Positions 1 to 8,603 are shown, numbered from the stretch's first letter. The stretch: 38,897 nucleotides of DNA from an uncultured Opitutia bacterium (GCA_913056175.1 CAJXLM010000025.1:1-38897), one strand, 5' to 3'. A program made the numbers and translations. The notes: generated by a model from the letters alone, not told the origin.

Positions 1-146
1 ACCACCCCGCAGAACTCCGCCACCTTCCCCATCATCGCCAACAGCACACGGCAGTCCTCCTCCCCCAACGCCGGCAAGCGGTCCACCAGCTCACTCCGCA
101 CGTAGTACACCCCACTCCCCTCCACCTTGTAACGCGCCATCCGCAT
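1..146 (-). CDS. RAYT/IS200-like (Y1) transposase, N-terminal fragment cut by window edge
   Basis: The reverse strand reads M-R-M-A-R-Y-K-V-E-G from an ATG at 146, with a second in-frame ATG at 140, and stays open to the window edge (48 codons). The opening ARYKVEGSGVYYV followed by RSELVDRLPALGEEDC resembles the N-terminus of REP-associated/IS200-like Y1 transposases that are common in Verrucomicrobiota and related phyla. The catalytic HUH and Tyr motifs would lie beyond the edge and cannot be checked. A hairpin region with a GGGGGACAGACC motif lies just upstream, as is often seen beside these genes. The family call comes from recognition of a short N-terminus only. An intact gene cannot be told from a fragment. 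Confidence 0.5.
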   Translation of the reverse strand, partial: MRMARYKVEGSGVYYVRSELVDRLPALGEEDCRVLLAMMGKVAEFCGV

Positions 147-175
147 CGTAACTCCATTCAAAACGAAACTTCCCT

Positions 176-228
176 CTTTGCAAGCTGAATGTGGGGGACA
201 GACCTGCAGAAATCCTTTCTGTGCAAAG
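176..228. repeat. Nested inverted repeat with GGGGGACAGACC motif next to the transposase
   Basis: CTTTGCA (176-182) is matched by TGCAAAG (222-228). Between them lie the motif GGGGGACAGACC and a compact hairpin, CAGAAA-tcc-TTTCTG (207-221). GGGGACAGA-type motifs are commonly found beside RAYT/Y1-type transposases, so this is a plausible recognition or end sequence for the neighbouring gene. The structure is visible directly; its function is inferred. Confidence 0.45.
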
Positions 229-686
229 TAGACCTGGGCGAGGAGGGGGCGAAGGGGAAGAGGGAGTCCGTGGGAGGGGTGGGCTTTTTATGCGTGCGGG
301 TGTATTTCATGACGGTTTCGGTAGCTGGGCGTACGGGGGGAGGCTTGGGGTGGGGTGAGGGTTGCTGCCGTGGCGGTGGACTGGTGGATTGGGTGCCCGG
401 GGCGGGTGGGCGTTTTGCGGACAGGGTAAGCGGTCCCGGACTGGGGCGGGTGTTCTTTCCACGGAGACACCGGGAGGGGGCTGGACGAAGCTCTCCCGGG
501 GGTGCAGTGATCTCCAGAGGGGCTGCCGTGCTCCCCCGGTCGAGATGGCTGGAGTTCTCGGGGCAGGGGTGGGGCGCGATCCCCGGGGGTTCCCCCAGAG
601 GTCCGTCGGCGTCTGTCCCCCGGCCGAGGAGGCGGGCGGGACCGGCGGCTTGGAACCGTGGATCCCCACCCTGCGAGCGGCTTGTC
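229..686. other. Non-coding stretch, no gene recognised
   Basis: About 460 bases separate the transposase hairpin from the end of the membrane-protein gene. Both strands contain open frames, but they are GC-rich low-complexity translations dominated by Gly, Arg and Pro, with no family resemblance and no sensible start context. I see no tRNA, no strong terminator and no further copy of the 176-228 structure. The stretch is probably the decayed flank of the mobile element. Confidence 0.5.
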
Positions 687-1331
687 CTACCCCCCGGGGG
701 TCTCCCGGTGTCCGGAGGCTTTCCTGCCCGTTCGGTCCTCTTCCTCCCGGCGGACCTGCAGACGGCGTTCCACCTCGAGGAGGATGGCCTCGGCGCCGGC
801 ATACTTGTGATCGTCGAGGGCAAGCTTACGGCGGCGGCCGTCCTCTTCGTAGCGGGCGTAGGCGATTCCCTTGCTGTCCCACTTGCGACGATCGACCGCG
901 AACACCTGGTCGACGGGCACGCGGCGGCCCGACGGGGCGATGAGAGTCTCTCCTTCGGCGCGGAGGGAGCGGGTATGGCTCCAGGCAATCCAAGCGGCGA
1001 AGAGGACCGCGAGGACGAAAAGCGTTCCCCCGATGAGCCGCTGTTCCCGAAGGTCCGCCGCGGTGCGCTCCTTGGGGAGGCTCTCCGGATACCCTTGCTC
1101 GGCGGTCCATTCCCTCCACTCCCGCAAAACCTCCGGACCCGGGGATTCCTCGTCCCCTCCGGCCGGCACCTCTTCACCGAAAAGCTCCCGGTAGGCCGCG
1201 TACCGGTCCGCCTCCGCGGGCCAGGCCACGTAGCCATCCCAAAGAAACCAGAGCGCGATCCCGAAGATCATGGCCCAGAGGAAGAGCATCCGGCGGCGCC
1301 ATTCCCGGGAAATCCTCGCGTGCACTTCCAT
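687..1331 (-). CDS. Two-TM membrane protein of unknown function
   Basis: A 214-residue protein that I do not recognise by name. Hydrophobic segments lie near residues 14-33 (MLFLWAMIFGIALWFLW) and 99-117 (LIGGTLFVLAVLFAAWIAW), separated by an acidic, probably extracytoplasmic loop. The C-terminal 90 residues form a soluble domain with alternating strands (GETLIAPSGRRVPVDQVFAVD, then a Lys/Arg-rich stretch and LALDDHKYAGAEAILLEVERRL). That pattern recalls PH-like membrane-associated domains, but this is only a shape argument. The ATG at 1331 sits 6 nt after a TAGGAT box, so the mRNA may be leaderless. It lies downstream of the probable 6S RNA on the same strand. It is likely a real gene because of the coherent TM topology and charge pattern. 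Confidence 0.72.
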   Translation of the reverse strand: MEVHARISREWRRRMLFLWAMIFGIALWFLWDGYVAWPAEADRYAAYRELFGEEVPAGGDEESPGPEVLREWREWTAEQGYPESLPKERTAADLREQRLIGGTLFVLAVLFAAWIAWSHTRSLRAEGETLIAPSGRRVPVDQVFAVDRRKWDSKGIAYARYEEDGRRRKLALDDHKYAGAEAILLEVERRLQVRREEEDRTGRKASGHRETPGG

Positions 1332-1337
1332 CTTCGG

Positions 1338-1366
1338 ATCCTACCGCTACCCGTTGTTCCCGGGAA
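1338..1366 (-). promoter_or_regulatory. Predicted promoter of the 214-residue membrane protein
   Basis: On the minus strand TTCCCG (1361-1366), a 17-nt spacer and TAGGAT (1338-1343) are followed after only 6 nt by the ATG at 1331. The -10 box matches the YAGRRT pattern seen before several genes here. The -35 box differs from TTGCCG at one base. Transcription would start at or next to the start codon. Confidence 0.4.
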
Positions 1367-1391
1367 GACAATCCGGAAGGTGCCCCGAGGA

Positions 1392-1580
1392 CTTCCCGCT
1401 CAGGAATTGCCCCGCCCGTCTTTTTCCCAACCAGAGGTTTCCGGTGTGGGCGCAAATGCTTGCACCGGACCGCGGCGGGAGGGGGGTGCTGGATTCCCGG
1501 CGGCAAGCAACCCCCGCGCCCCCGCCCGATCGTTCCCGCCGATCGTGGTGCCGAGGGTTCCTCGTTCCCCGCACGGGAAG
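1392..1580 (-). ncRNA. ssrS: Probable 6S RNA
   Basis: 6S RNA binds and inhibits housekeeping RNA polymerase by mimicking an open promoter. On the minus strand this 189-nt stretch can close with CTTCCCG (1574-1580) against CGGGAAG (1392-1398) and AGGAA against TTCCT. It continues as a rod: CGGCGGGA (1534-1541) pairs with TCCCGCCG (1473-1480), and a stem of nine pairs with one bulge joins 1506-1515 to 1482-1490. On the 3' side of the central bubble a hairpin, CCCA-c-ACCGGA / TCTGGT-TGGG (1426-1450), falls at nucleotides 131-155, about where E. coli 6S carries its 3' hairpin. The 5' bubble contains CCCTCGGC. The neighbouring gene is 5-formyl-THF cyclo-ligase, the classic 6S neighbour (ygfA), although here it lies upstream. 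Ends are approximate and no covariance search was run. Confidence 0.65.
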
Positions 1581-1630
1581 ATGTGCCCGTCTTCGTCCTG
1601 CCCCGACTCTCTCCCGATCGCCGTCGCGAC

Positions 1631-2221
1631 TCATCCGTCGCCACTCCCCGTCCACCGAAAGCCCCGCTCCGTACAGATGGCGTCCATGGCCACATCATGG
1701 GCCGCCGGGTGGATGGTGGGAATCCGGGCGAGTTCGTAACCGACCCCGACGAGGAGCGGACGGGGGTCGAGGGCGGCGGCGGTGCGATCGTAGAACCCGC
1801 CCCCGTAGCCGAGCCGGTAGCCCTGCTCGTCGAAGCCGAGCAAAGGCACGAGGAGAAGGTCCGGATGGACGGTAGGAGCGTCCGGTGCGGGCTCGGAGGT
1901 CCCGAAGGCCCCCGGGACCAGTTCCGCGCCCACCCGCCATTCGCGGAAGAGGAGTGGCTCGCTCTCGCCCGTCACCACCGGAAGGGCCGAGCGGGCGCCG
2001 GCGCCACGCAGCGGACTGAGCATCGGCCGGAGGTCCGGCTCCGCCTGGATGGGGAAGTAGAGACCGACCGTGCGACCCTCGAGGGGGGGCAAGCCTTGCA
2101 GCAGCGCCGTGCGAAGAAGCTCGTCCCGGCGGGCCCTTTCCTCCGGGGAGAGGGCCCGTCGATCGTTCCGCAGTCGCCGCCGCAGGGCGCGACGGTCGTT
2201 CTCAGGCGGTCCACCGGGCAT
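1631..2221 (-). CDS. fau: 5-formyltetrahydrofolate cyclo-ligase
   Basis: This cytoplasmic enzyme converts 5-formyl-THF to 5,10-methenyl-THF using ATP, returning a folate storage form to one-carbon metabolism. At 196 residues it has normal family length. The signature RLGYGGGFYDRT (residues 136-147) is intact and is preceded by the usual LLLVPLLGFDEQGY strand. The N-terminus carries the basic helix RRALRRRLRNDRRALSPEE typical of the family. The ATG at 2221 follows the DUF3347-like gene by only 27 nt, so it may be transcribed from the metal-efflux operon. The probable 6S RNA begins about 50 nt after the stop codon, which recalls the ssrS-ygfA pairing of proteobacteria, but with reversed order. 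Confidence 0.93.
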   Translation of the reverse strand: MPGGPPENDRRALRRRLRNDRRALSPEERARRDELLRTALLQGLPPLEGRTVGLYFPIQAEPDLRPMLSPLRGAGARSALPVVTGESEPLLFREWRVGAELVPGAFGTSEPAPDAPTVHPDLLLVPLLGFDEQGYRLGYGGGFYDRTAAALDPRPLLVGVGYELARIPTIHPAAHDVAMDAICTERGFRWTGSGDG

Positions 2222-2248
2222 GCTTGCTTCTCCGCAGAGGCCCTTCCC

Positions 2249-2782
2249 CTACTCCCGGATTTTCATGACAGGGCCCCCACAGCGGAGCATTTTTGCGCCA
2301 AAATAAGGATTGTCGACCGTCTCGCCCTCCTGGATCCACTCGGCCCCCGTGCTGCCATAGACCATCGGGCACTGCATGACGACAAGACCCTCCGGAAAGG
2401 CCGAGGGGTCTTCCTTGGCGGCCGCCACCATCGCGGCTGACAACTCATCGAAGAGGGGACGGCGGATGATTTCGAGAGTCTCGGCCCCGGACATCTCGTG
2501 AAGCAGATCGTGGACCGAACCGCTGTGGCCGGTCGGCTCCATCATCGCCGCGACGGCCTCATGGGCCCCGTCGAGGTTGTCATCCGCGAGGGCCTCCTGC
2601 AGGGCAAGGTACCCCGGGAGGAGTTGGGCCGCGAGGGCCGGGGACAGGCTGGGGCCGGCCTCGGAACCAGAGGACATTTCGCGGTCCGCGTTCCCGTGGT
2701 GCCCGTGTTCCGTGTCACTGGCGGCGAGGGGAAAAGCGAGGGCCACCCCGAGGGCGGCGAGAGGGAGGAGGCATTTCTTCAT
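2249..2782 (-). CDS. Secreted DUF3347-like metal-resistance protein
   Basis: A 177-residue protein with a clear signal peptide (MKKCLLPLAALGVALAFPLAA) and a short His-rich stretch after it (HGHHG), so it is probably periplasmic. The rest is a DUF3347-like helical domain (YLALQEALADDNLDGAHEAV) ending in MQCPMVYGSTGAEWIQ and a final Cys. The two cysteines, about C138 and C168, and nearby Met residues could bind Cu(I) or a similar soft metal; that is inferred. The C-terminal 120 residues closely match the C-terminus of the CusB-like adaptor, including the CPMVY, ADW/AEW and NPYYGA/NPYFGA blocks, so the two arose by duplication. Its ATG overlaps the CusA stop codon (2779-2782), indicating translational coupling. 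Confidence 0.85.
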   Translation of the reverse strand: MKKCLLPLAALGVALAFPLAASDTEHGHHGNADREMSSGSEAGPSLSPALAAQLLPGYLALQEALADDNLDGAHEAVAAMMEPTGHSGSVHDLLHEMSGAETLEIIRRPLFDELSAAMVAAAKEDPSAFPEGLVVMQCPMVYGSTGAEWIQEGETVDNPYFGAKMLRCGGPVMKIRE

Positions 2783-5700
2783 GGACTGGGTGGGTTGGCG
2801 TTGGGTTCAGGAGGGAACGCTCCCGCCGGGCGGCGCAAGCGTTGGCGGAGTTCGGCCAGCCCGCAATAGAGGACCGGCACGAAGAAGATGGTGAGCACGG
2901 CGAGGAGCATCCCGCCGAAGGAAGGAATGGCCATCGGTACCATGATCTCGGCCCCCCGCCCCGTGGACGTCAGCACTGGAAGCAGGGCGAGCAGGGTGGT
3001 CGCGCTGGTGAGGAGGGCCGGGCGGACGCGCCGTCGGCCCGCCTCCACCGTGGCCTCCCGGATCTCCTCACAAGTCCGCGGCTGGCGTTCCCGAAAGACC
3101 TGCTGGAGGTAGGTGGTGACGATGACCCCGTTGTCCGTGGCGATTCCGAAGAGGGCGAGGAAGCCCACCCAGACGGCGACCGACAGGTTGACCGTATCAA
3201 TCTGGAAGAGCGCCCGCAGGTTCGTGCCAAAGACCGCAAAGTCAAGGAACCACGGCTGCCCGTAGGCCCAGACTAGCAGGAAACCGCCCGCCCAGGCGAA
3301 GAGGATCCCCGTGAAGACCAGGCCCGTCGCGGCGATCCGCCGGAACTGCAGATGGAGGATCACGAAAATGAGGAGCAGGGCGACCGGCAGGACCACCGCC
3401 AACCGTTTCTCCGCGCGCACCTGATTCTCGTAGGAGCCGGTGAACTCATAGCTCACCCCCGGAGGAAGCTCCAACCGACCGGAGGCCAGCTGGGCGACGA
3501 GGTAGTCGCGGGCCTCCTCGACCACCTCGACCTCCGCGAAGCCCTCCCGTTTGTCGAAGATGACATAGCCGACGAGAAAGGTATCCTCAGCCCGGATCAT
3601 CTGGGGACCCGCCCGGTACTCGAGGGTGGCGACCTCCACCAGCGGCACCCGTTCGCCCCCTCGCCCCGGCAGGAGGATGCGCTCGAGATCCTCAAAGGAG
3701 TCGCGCCGCTCCCGCGGGTAGCGGATCCGGACCGGGTACCGCTCCCGGCCCTCCACGGTTGTGGTGGCCGTCTGCCCGCCCGCGGCCACCGCGATGACTT
3801 CCTGGGCCCGGTCGACGGGAATCCCATAGCGGGCGAGGGCCTCCCGGTCGAGGTGGATCTCGAGGTAGGGCTTGCCGACGATCTCATCCGCGCTGACCGC
3901 CTCCGAACGGACCGAGGGAACCTCGCGGAGCAGTTCCTCCAGCCGGGAGGCGGTTGACTCGATAGCGTCGAGATCCGGCCCGAAGACCTTGATGCCCATG
4001 GGCGCCCGCATCCCACTCTGCAGCATGACCAGCCGCGCGGCGATCGGTTGCAGCTTGGGGGCGGAGGTGGTCCCGGGAATCCGCGAGGCCGCCACGATCT
4101 CCTCCCAGATGTCGTCCGGACTTCGGATTTCCTCGCGCCACTGCCGGTAGGGGCGGCCCCGAGGGTCCGGGATCAACTCCCCTTCCGCGTCACGCCGGAA
4201 CTCTCCACTTTCCTCGTCATAGGCGAAGGTCAGAAGGTGGCCGGCGGCGTCCTGCCGGTACTCCGGCAGGTAGGAGATCACCGTTTCCACCATGGAGACC
4301 GGCGCCGGGTCGAGGGCGCTCTCCACCCGGCCGATCTTGCCGACCACCAGGTCGACCTCCGGGATCGCGCGGATGGCCATATCCTGCTTGCGGAGCACGT
4401 CCATGGCCTCGCCGATGGAGGCGTGCGGCATGGTGGTCGGCATGAGGAGGAAGGATCCCTCGTCGAGATCCGGCATGAACTCCTCCCCGAGCCCGGGAAA
4501 AGCGTTCGCGAGGGCGCGCGAGGGGGCCGAGTCGCGCACGGGCTGCGGGAGCCAGCCGCTGAGCGTCGGCCACCCGAGCCAGGCGGTGAAACCGGCGAGG
4601 AGAACGAGTCCACAGGCCGCGGTGAAGGCGGCCTTCCAGCGCAGGAGAAAGCGGAGGACCGGGACATAGACGAGAAGAACCAGCCCGACCAGGCCGAGCA
4701 GCCCGCCCACGACGGTCAGGACGAAGACCGCGTTCGCCACCGGACGGGCGGGACCGAGCGGGGACCAGTCGCCGCTGAGGATGAGACCGAGGAGCAACGC
4801 GATTACCGCGGCCACGAGGAAACGGGAGGAGCGGAGGAAGCGGGCGCGCCGGGGCTGCGGGCGGTTTCTCCCCGGGGTCCGCCCCCCCTTTCCCGGCGCG
4901 AGGAACCAGCGGGCGAGCACCGGCAGCAGGGTCAGGGCGAGGAGGATCGAGGCGAGGAGCGCGAAGGTCTTGGTGTAGGCAAGCGGTGCGAAGAGCTTCC
5001 CCTCGGCGCCCTCCATCGTGAAGACGGGGAGGAAACTAATCACGGTCGTGAACACCGCCGTGGTGACCGCGCCGCCCACCTCCGCGCAGGCCCGGTAGAC
5101 CACTTCCCCGCGGTCGGCGTCCGGCGGGGCCTCCCGCAGGTGCCGGAGGATGTTCTCCACGAGGACGACCCCCATGTCCACGATGGTACCGATGGCGATC
5201 GCGATGCCGGAGAGGGCCACCACATTCGCCTCCACCCCGAACCACTTCATCCCGAGGAAGGAGAAGAGGACTGCCAGGGGCAGGATGGAGGCGACAAGGG
5301 CGGCGCTGCGCAGGTGGAAAAGCAGAAGGACGATGACCAGCACCGTGACGAGGATCTGCTGGCGGAGGGCGTTCCCGAGAGTGCCGAGGGTCTCCTCGAT
5401 GAGCCCGGTACGGTCGTAGAAGGGCACGATCGTCAGCCGGCTCTCGGTGCCGTCGGGGAGGGTCTTGGCGGGAAGGCCCGGGGAGATCGCCTCGATCTTC
5501 TCCTTAACCCGTTCAATGACCGCGAGCGGATTGGCCCCGTAGCGGGTCACCACCACCCCGCCGACCGCCTCCGCTCCCGCCTTGTCGAGGGCGCCCCGCC
5601 GCTCGGCGGGCCCGAACTCCACCTCCGCCACCTCGTCGAGGGTCAGCGGCACGCCGTCCACCTCGCGCACGACCGTCTGCCGCAGATCCTCGAGATCCTC

Positions 5701-6465
5701 GAGCAAACCCACCCCTCGCACGAGGTACTCCACCGCGTTCACCTCCATGGTACGGGCGCCGACATCCCGGTTCGAGGCCCGCACCGCGGCGAAGACCTCC
5801 GGCAGGGTGACCCCGTGGTAGCGGAGCAAATCCGGATCCACATCGACCTGGTACTCGCGGACGAAGCCGCCCACCGAGGCGACCTCGGCCACCCCCTCGA
5901 CTCCCTGCAGGGCGTAGCGGACCAGCCAGTCCTGCACACTGCGCAGCTCGTCCAGATCCCAGCCCCCGGCCGGTTCCCCCCCGGGCGTGCGGCCCTCCAG
6001 AGTGTACCAGAACACCTGCCCGAGGGCGGTTGCATCCGGGCCGAGCTGCGGGGTGACCCCGGCGGGAAGGGTCCCGGCGGGCAGCGCGTTCAACTTCTCG
6101 AGGATCCGGCTGCGCGACCAGTAGAAGTCGATGTCCTCCTCGAAGATCGCATAGATCGAGGAGAATCCGAGCATGGAGGAGCTGCGGATGGTTTTCACCC
6201 CGGGGAGTCCGAGCAGGGCGGTGGTCAGCGGATAGGTGACCTGGTCCTCGACATCCTGCGGGGAACGTCCCGGCCACTCCGTGAAGACGATCTGCTGGTT
6301 CTCCCCGAGGTTCGGGATGGCGTCGACCGGAACCGGGTCGCGGGGCAATCCGCCCAACTCCCAGTCCCAGGGGGCCACGAGGAGTCCGGCAAAGACCAGG
6401 CCCGCCGAGGCCAGCAAGACCACCAGCGGATTCCGCAGGCACCATCGCAACAACCCCGCGATCAT
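2779..6465 (-). CDS. cusA: CusA/CzcA-family heavy-metal RND efflux pump
   Basis: Inner-membrane proton-driven pump that, with a periplasmic adaptor and an outer-membrane channel, exports heavy metals. The family is recognised from the N-terminus (LLRWCLRNPLVVLL), PVDAIPNLGENQQIVFTEW, the TM4 segment with GIAIAIGTIVDMGVVLVEN, which holds the expected proton-relay Asp, and the pore-domain block GEEFMPDLDEGSFLLMPTTM. At 1228 residues it is longer than E. coli CusA (about 1047). Part of the excess is an insertion near residues 530-650 that adds hydrophobic segments between the TM6 region and the second half. I chose the ATG at 6465 because it has a purine-rich GAGGGGG ribosome site, unusual for this window, and starts at MIAGLLRWCLRN; an upstream ATG at 6510 would add 15 unrelated residues. 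Cu/Ag is favoured over Zn/Co/Cd because of the partner proteins. Confidence 0.95.
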   Translation of the reverse strand: MIAGLLRWCLRNPLVVLLASAGLVFAGLLVAPWDWELGGLPRDPVPVDAIPNLGENQQIVFTEWPGRSPQDVEDQVTYPLTTALLGLPGVKTIRSSSMLGFSSIYAIFEEDIDFYWSRSRILEKLNALPAGTLPAGVTPQLGPDATALGQVFWYTLEGRTPGGEPAGGWDLDELRSVQDWLVRYALQGVEGVAEVASVGGFVREYQVDVDPDLLRYHGVTLPEVFAAVRASNRDVGARTMEVNAVEYLVRGVGLLEDLEDLRQTVVREVDGVPLTLDEVAEVEFGPAERRGALDKAGAEAVGGVVVTRYGANPLAVIERVKEKIEAISPGLPAKTLPDGTESRLTIVPFYDRTGLIEETLGTLGNALRQQILVTVLVIVLLLFHLRSAALVASILPLAVLFSFLGMKWFGVEANVVALSGIAIAIGTIVDMGVVLVENILRHLREAPPDADRGEVVYRACAEVGGAVTTAVFTTVISFLPVFTMEGAEGKLFAPLAYTKTFALLASILLALTLLPVLARWFLAPGKGGRTPGRNRPQPRRARFLRSSRFLVAAVIALLLGLILSGDWSPLGPARPVANAVFVLTVVGGLLGLVGLVLLVYVPVLRFLLRWKAAFTAACGLVLLAGFTAWLGWPTLSGWLPQPVRDSAPSRALANAFPGLGEEFMPDLDEGSFLLMPTTMPHASIGEAMDVLRKQDMAIRAIPEVDLVVGKIGRVESALDPAPVSMVETVISYLPEYRQDAAGHLLTFAYDEESGEFRRDAEGELIPDPRGRPYRQWREEIRSPDDIWEEIVAASRIPGTTSAPKLQPIAARLVMLQSGMRAPMGIKVFGPDLDAIESTASRLEELLREVPSVRSEAVSADEIVGKPYLEIHLDREALARYGIPVDRAQEVIAVAAGGQTATTTVEGRERYPVRIRYPRERRDSFEDLERILLPGRGGERVPLVEVATLEYRAGPQMIRAEDTFLVGYVIFDKREGFAEVEVVEEARDYLVAQLASGRLELPPGVSYEFTGSYENQVRAEKRLAVVLPVALLLIFVILHLQFRRIAATGLVFTGILFAWAGGFLLVWAYGQPWFLDFAVFGTNLRALFQIDTVNLSVAVWVGFLALFGIATDNGVIVTTYLQQVFRERQPRTCEEIREATVEAGRRRVRPALLTSATTLLALLPVLTSTGRGAEIMVPMAIPSFGGMLLAVLTIFFVPVLYCGLAELRQRLRRPAGAFPPEPNANPPSP

Positions 6466-6689
6466 GGCCGCCCCCTCGCCGCACTCCCCCCGAGAGGAAG
6501 GGAAGAGCAAGTCGCGGGAAAGTCCGGGCAGTCCCGTGCGGGCGGAGGATCTTCCGCGGGGGAAAAGCCCGCCGGGCGGGATGCTTTCCCACTCCAGTCG
6601 ACTCTTTTACCCGAGGGCAGAGGCAGGGCTGGGAGGTTCTCGCTCATCCGCAGGATTGGTTGTGGCTTTCGGTGATTCCCCGGCTCCCC

Positions 6690-8411
6690 TCACTCCAGCG
6701 TGCCGACCGTGGATCCGCACTGCAGCATCATGGCGCCGTAGTAGGGGTTCCGGAGGTCGTCGGTGGGCTGGAGCCAATCGGCCCCGCGGTCCTGGTAGAC
6801 CATGGGGCAATTCATCCGGTAGACCGGCCCCTCCCACACTTCCGGATGACCCTCGAGGGTGGTGATCATCCCGTTGGAGAGGGCCTCAAAGGCCGGCTTG
6901 CGCATCGTCTCCAGGTCGGGGGCAGCCGCCATGTCTGCCAGCAGCCCGGCCAGCTCGCTCCCGCCGGGCACCTTCGCGCCCATCTCCGCCACGGCCTCGC
7001 GGGCCGCAGCGAGATCATCCCCGGCGAGAGCCTCCTGGAGGGCGAAGTAGTCCGGCAGGACCGCCTCCGCCTCCTCGACCTCGACAAGCACACCGGGCCG
7101 CCCCGGCTCCCCCGGCTCTTCCTCCCCCGGGTTCATCATGCTCGGCTTCGCCTGGATCTGGAGCGCGCCGTCGATCTTGAAGGCGCCTCGGGTGACCACT
7201 TCCTCGCCCGGCTCCAGTCCGTCCCGCAGCACGAAGAAATCGCCCGCTCGCGGGCCCAGCCGGACCGTGCGCCCCTCAAAAGTGGGCCGCTCCGCCTCCG
7301 GCACGCGCACGTAGACCACGGCCCGCTCCCCCGTGCGCAGGACCGCGGACGAGGGCAGGAGGACCGGCTCCGGTTCCTCCTCGGCCCGGGCCAAGGGTGC
7401 GAGCACCGTGCCCCGCGCAAACATTCCCGGCCGGAGGCGTCCCCCCGCATTGGGAACCTCCACCCGCACGGCCACCGTGCGCGACCGCCGGTCAAACGTC
7501 GGCTCGAGGAGGACGATCCTCCCCGAGAAGCTCTCCCCCGGCAGGGAGCCCACCGTGAAGACCACTTCCTGTCCCTCCGCGAGCCAGGGGTAGTCGGAGG
7601 CGTAGGCCTCCAGCTCGAGCCAAAGTTCCGTGAGGTCCACCACCCGGAAGAGGCTTTGCCCGGTCTCGAGGTAATCGCCCTCACGCACATGCTTCTCCAC
7701 GACCACCCCGTCGATCGGGGAGCGCACCGGCACGGTGTCCTCCACGGTCGGCGCCATCCGGAGCTCCTCGATCTGGGCGGCGGTGAGATCCCACAGGCGG
7801 AGCCGCTCGCGGGCGCCCCGGGTTGCCGCACTCTGCGGGTCGCGCCGATGGAGGGCCCGGTACTCGGCGAGGGCCGCCCGCAGTTCCGGGCTGTAGATCT
7901 CCGCGAGGACCTCGCCCTCTTCCACGGCCACACCAGTCTCGCCGACTGCGAGGGCCTCGATACGGCCGGGGAAGCGCGCGGTGAGGGAGCGGTCCCGCGA
8001 CTCGTCGTAGGCCAGCTCGCCGACCATGCGGATCTCCGCTTCCGGGAGACCCGTCTCCACAACGGTCGTGGCAATCTCGGCGAGGGCCCGGGAGGACTCA
8101 CTCATGCTGAGGGTACGCGGGCCCTCGTCACCGCTGTCCTCCTCGAGCGGGATGAGGTCCATCCCGCAGATCGGGCAGCTCCCCGGACCGTCCTGCTGCA
8201 CATTCGGGTGCATCGAACAGGTCCAGGTCGTCGGGTGCCCCTCGTGGTCGTGGCCGGCGTGGTCACCGGCCTCCGCGGCCAGGGCCACGGGAGAGCCCGC
8301 CGAAGCGGGCGAGGAAGACCCGCCCCAGAACCGGCCGAGGAGAACGCCCAGCCCGAGGAGGAGGGCCCCGAGCAGGAGGGAAAGTAAAAGACGCTGGCGT
8401 ACAGGTGGCAT
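6690..8411 (-). CDS. cusB: CusB-like efflux adaptor with N-terminal metal-binding and C-terminal DUF3347-like domains
   Basis: A 573-residue periplasmic membrane-fusion protein linking the RND pump to an outer-membrane channel. An N-terminal membrane anchor (residues 7-28) is followed by a His cluster HAGHDHEGH (51-59). Next comes a heavy-metal-binding module with WTCSMHPNV (63-71) and CPICGMDLIPLE (79-90). The barrel-sandwich, alpha-hairpin and beta-barrel adaptor core runs over roughly 100-430, with ARFPGRIEALAVGETGVAVEEG in the lipoyl-like half. Residues from about 450 to the end form a DUF3347-like domain with MNCPMVYQDRGADWLQ and a last Cys near 565. The stand-alone DUF3347-like protein at the end of the operon is its paralogue. 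No outer-membrane factor gene is present in the window, so that part must be encoded elsewhere. Confidence 0.93.
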   Translation of the reverse strand: MPPVRQRLLLSLLLGALLLGLGVLLGRFWGGSSSPASAGSPVALAAEAGDHAGHDHEGHPTTWTCSMHPNVQQDGPGSCPICGMDLIPLEEDSGDEGPRTLSMSESSRALAEIATTVVETGLPEAEIRMVGELAYDESRDRSLTARFPGRIEALAVGETGVAVEEGEVLAEIYSPELRAALAEYRALHRRDPQSAATRGARERLRLWDLTAAQIEELRMAPTVEDTVPVRSPIDGVVVEKHVREGDYLETGQSLFRVVDLTELWLELEAYASDYPWLAEGQEVVFTVGSLPGESFSGRIVLLEPTFDRRSRTVAVRVEVPNAGGRLRPGMFARGTVLAPLARAEEEPEPVLLPSSAVLRTGERAVVYVRVPEAERPTFEGRTVRLGPRAGDFFVLRDGLEPGEEVVTRGAFKIDGALQIQAKPSMMNPGEEEPGEPGRPGVLVEVEEAEAVLPDYFALQEALAGDDLAAAREAVAEMGAKVPGGSELAGLLADMAAAPDLETMRKPAFEALSNGMITTLEGHPEVWEGPVYRMNCPMVYQDRGADWLQPTDDLRNPYYGAMMLQCGSTVGTLE

Positions 8412-8587
8412 GGGAAAAAGCTACAGGGGAGAAGGTTGGCAGGGAGAGAGGAGGTCGCGGATGCGCACCGCTCGGACCGCAGCACCCGCAGGTGCCGGTA
8501 GAGGCGGTGGAAGGGGAGCAAGGACCGGCGACCCGAGTTGCCAGCTTGCCGGCAGCGATCGCACCGGGTGCAGGCAGGACGGGTCCG

Positions 8588-8603
8588 GGCGGCTCGAGCC
8601 GCC
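8588..8603. repeat. Perfect palindrome in the gap before the CusB-like gene
   Basis: GGCGGCTCGAGCCGCC is a perfect 16-bp palindrome. As RNA it would fold into a 6-bp stem with a UCGA loop. It lies in the 224-nt gap between the small Cys-rich gene and the adaptor gene. No U-tract follows on either strand, so it is not a standard terminator. It might be a regulator site, an attenuator or an mRNA-stability hairpin. I see nothing else in this gap. Confidence 0.35.

Noticed and set aside
4048-6675. Very long plus-strand open frame (875 codons) opposite cusA
   Set aside because: It is the antisense frame of a well-conserved RND pump. Its product is low complexity (His, Gly, Glu, Arg) with no domain, as expected in GC-rich DNA.
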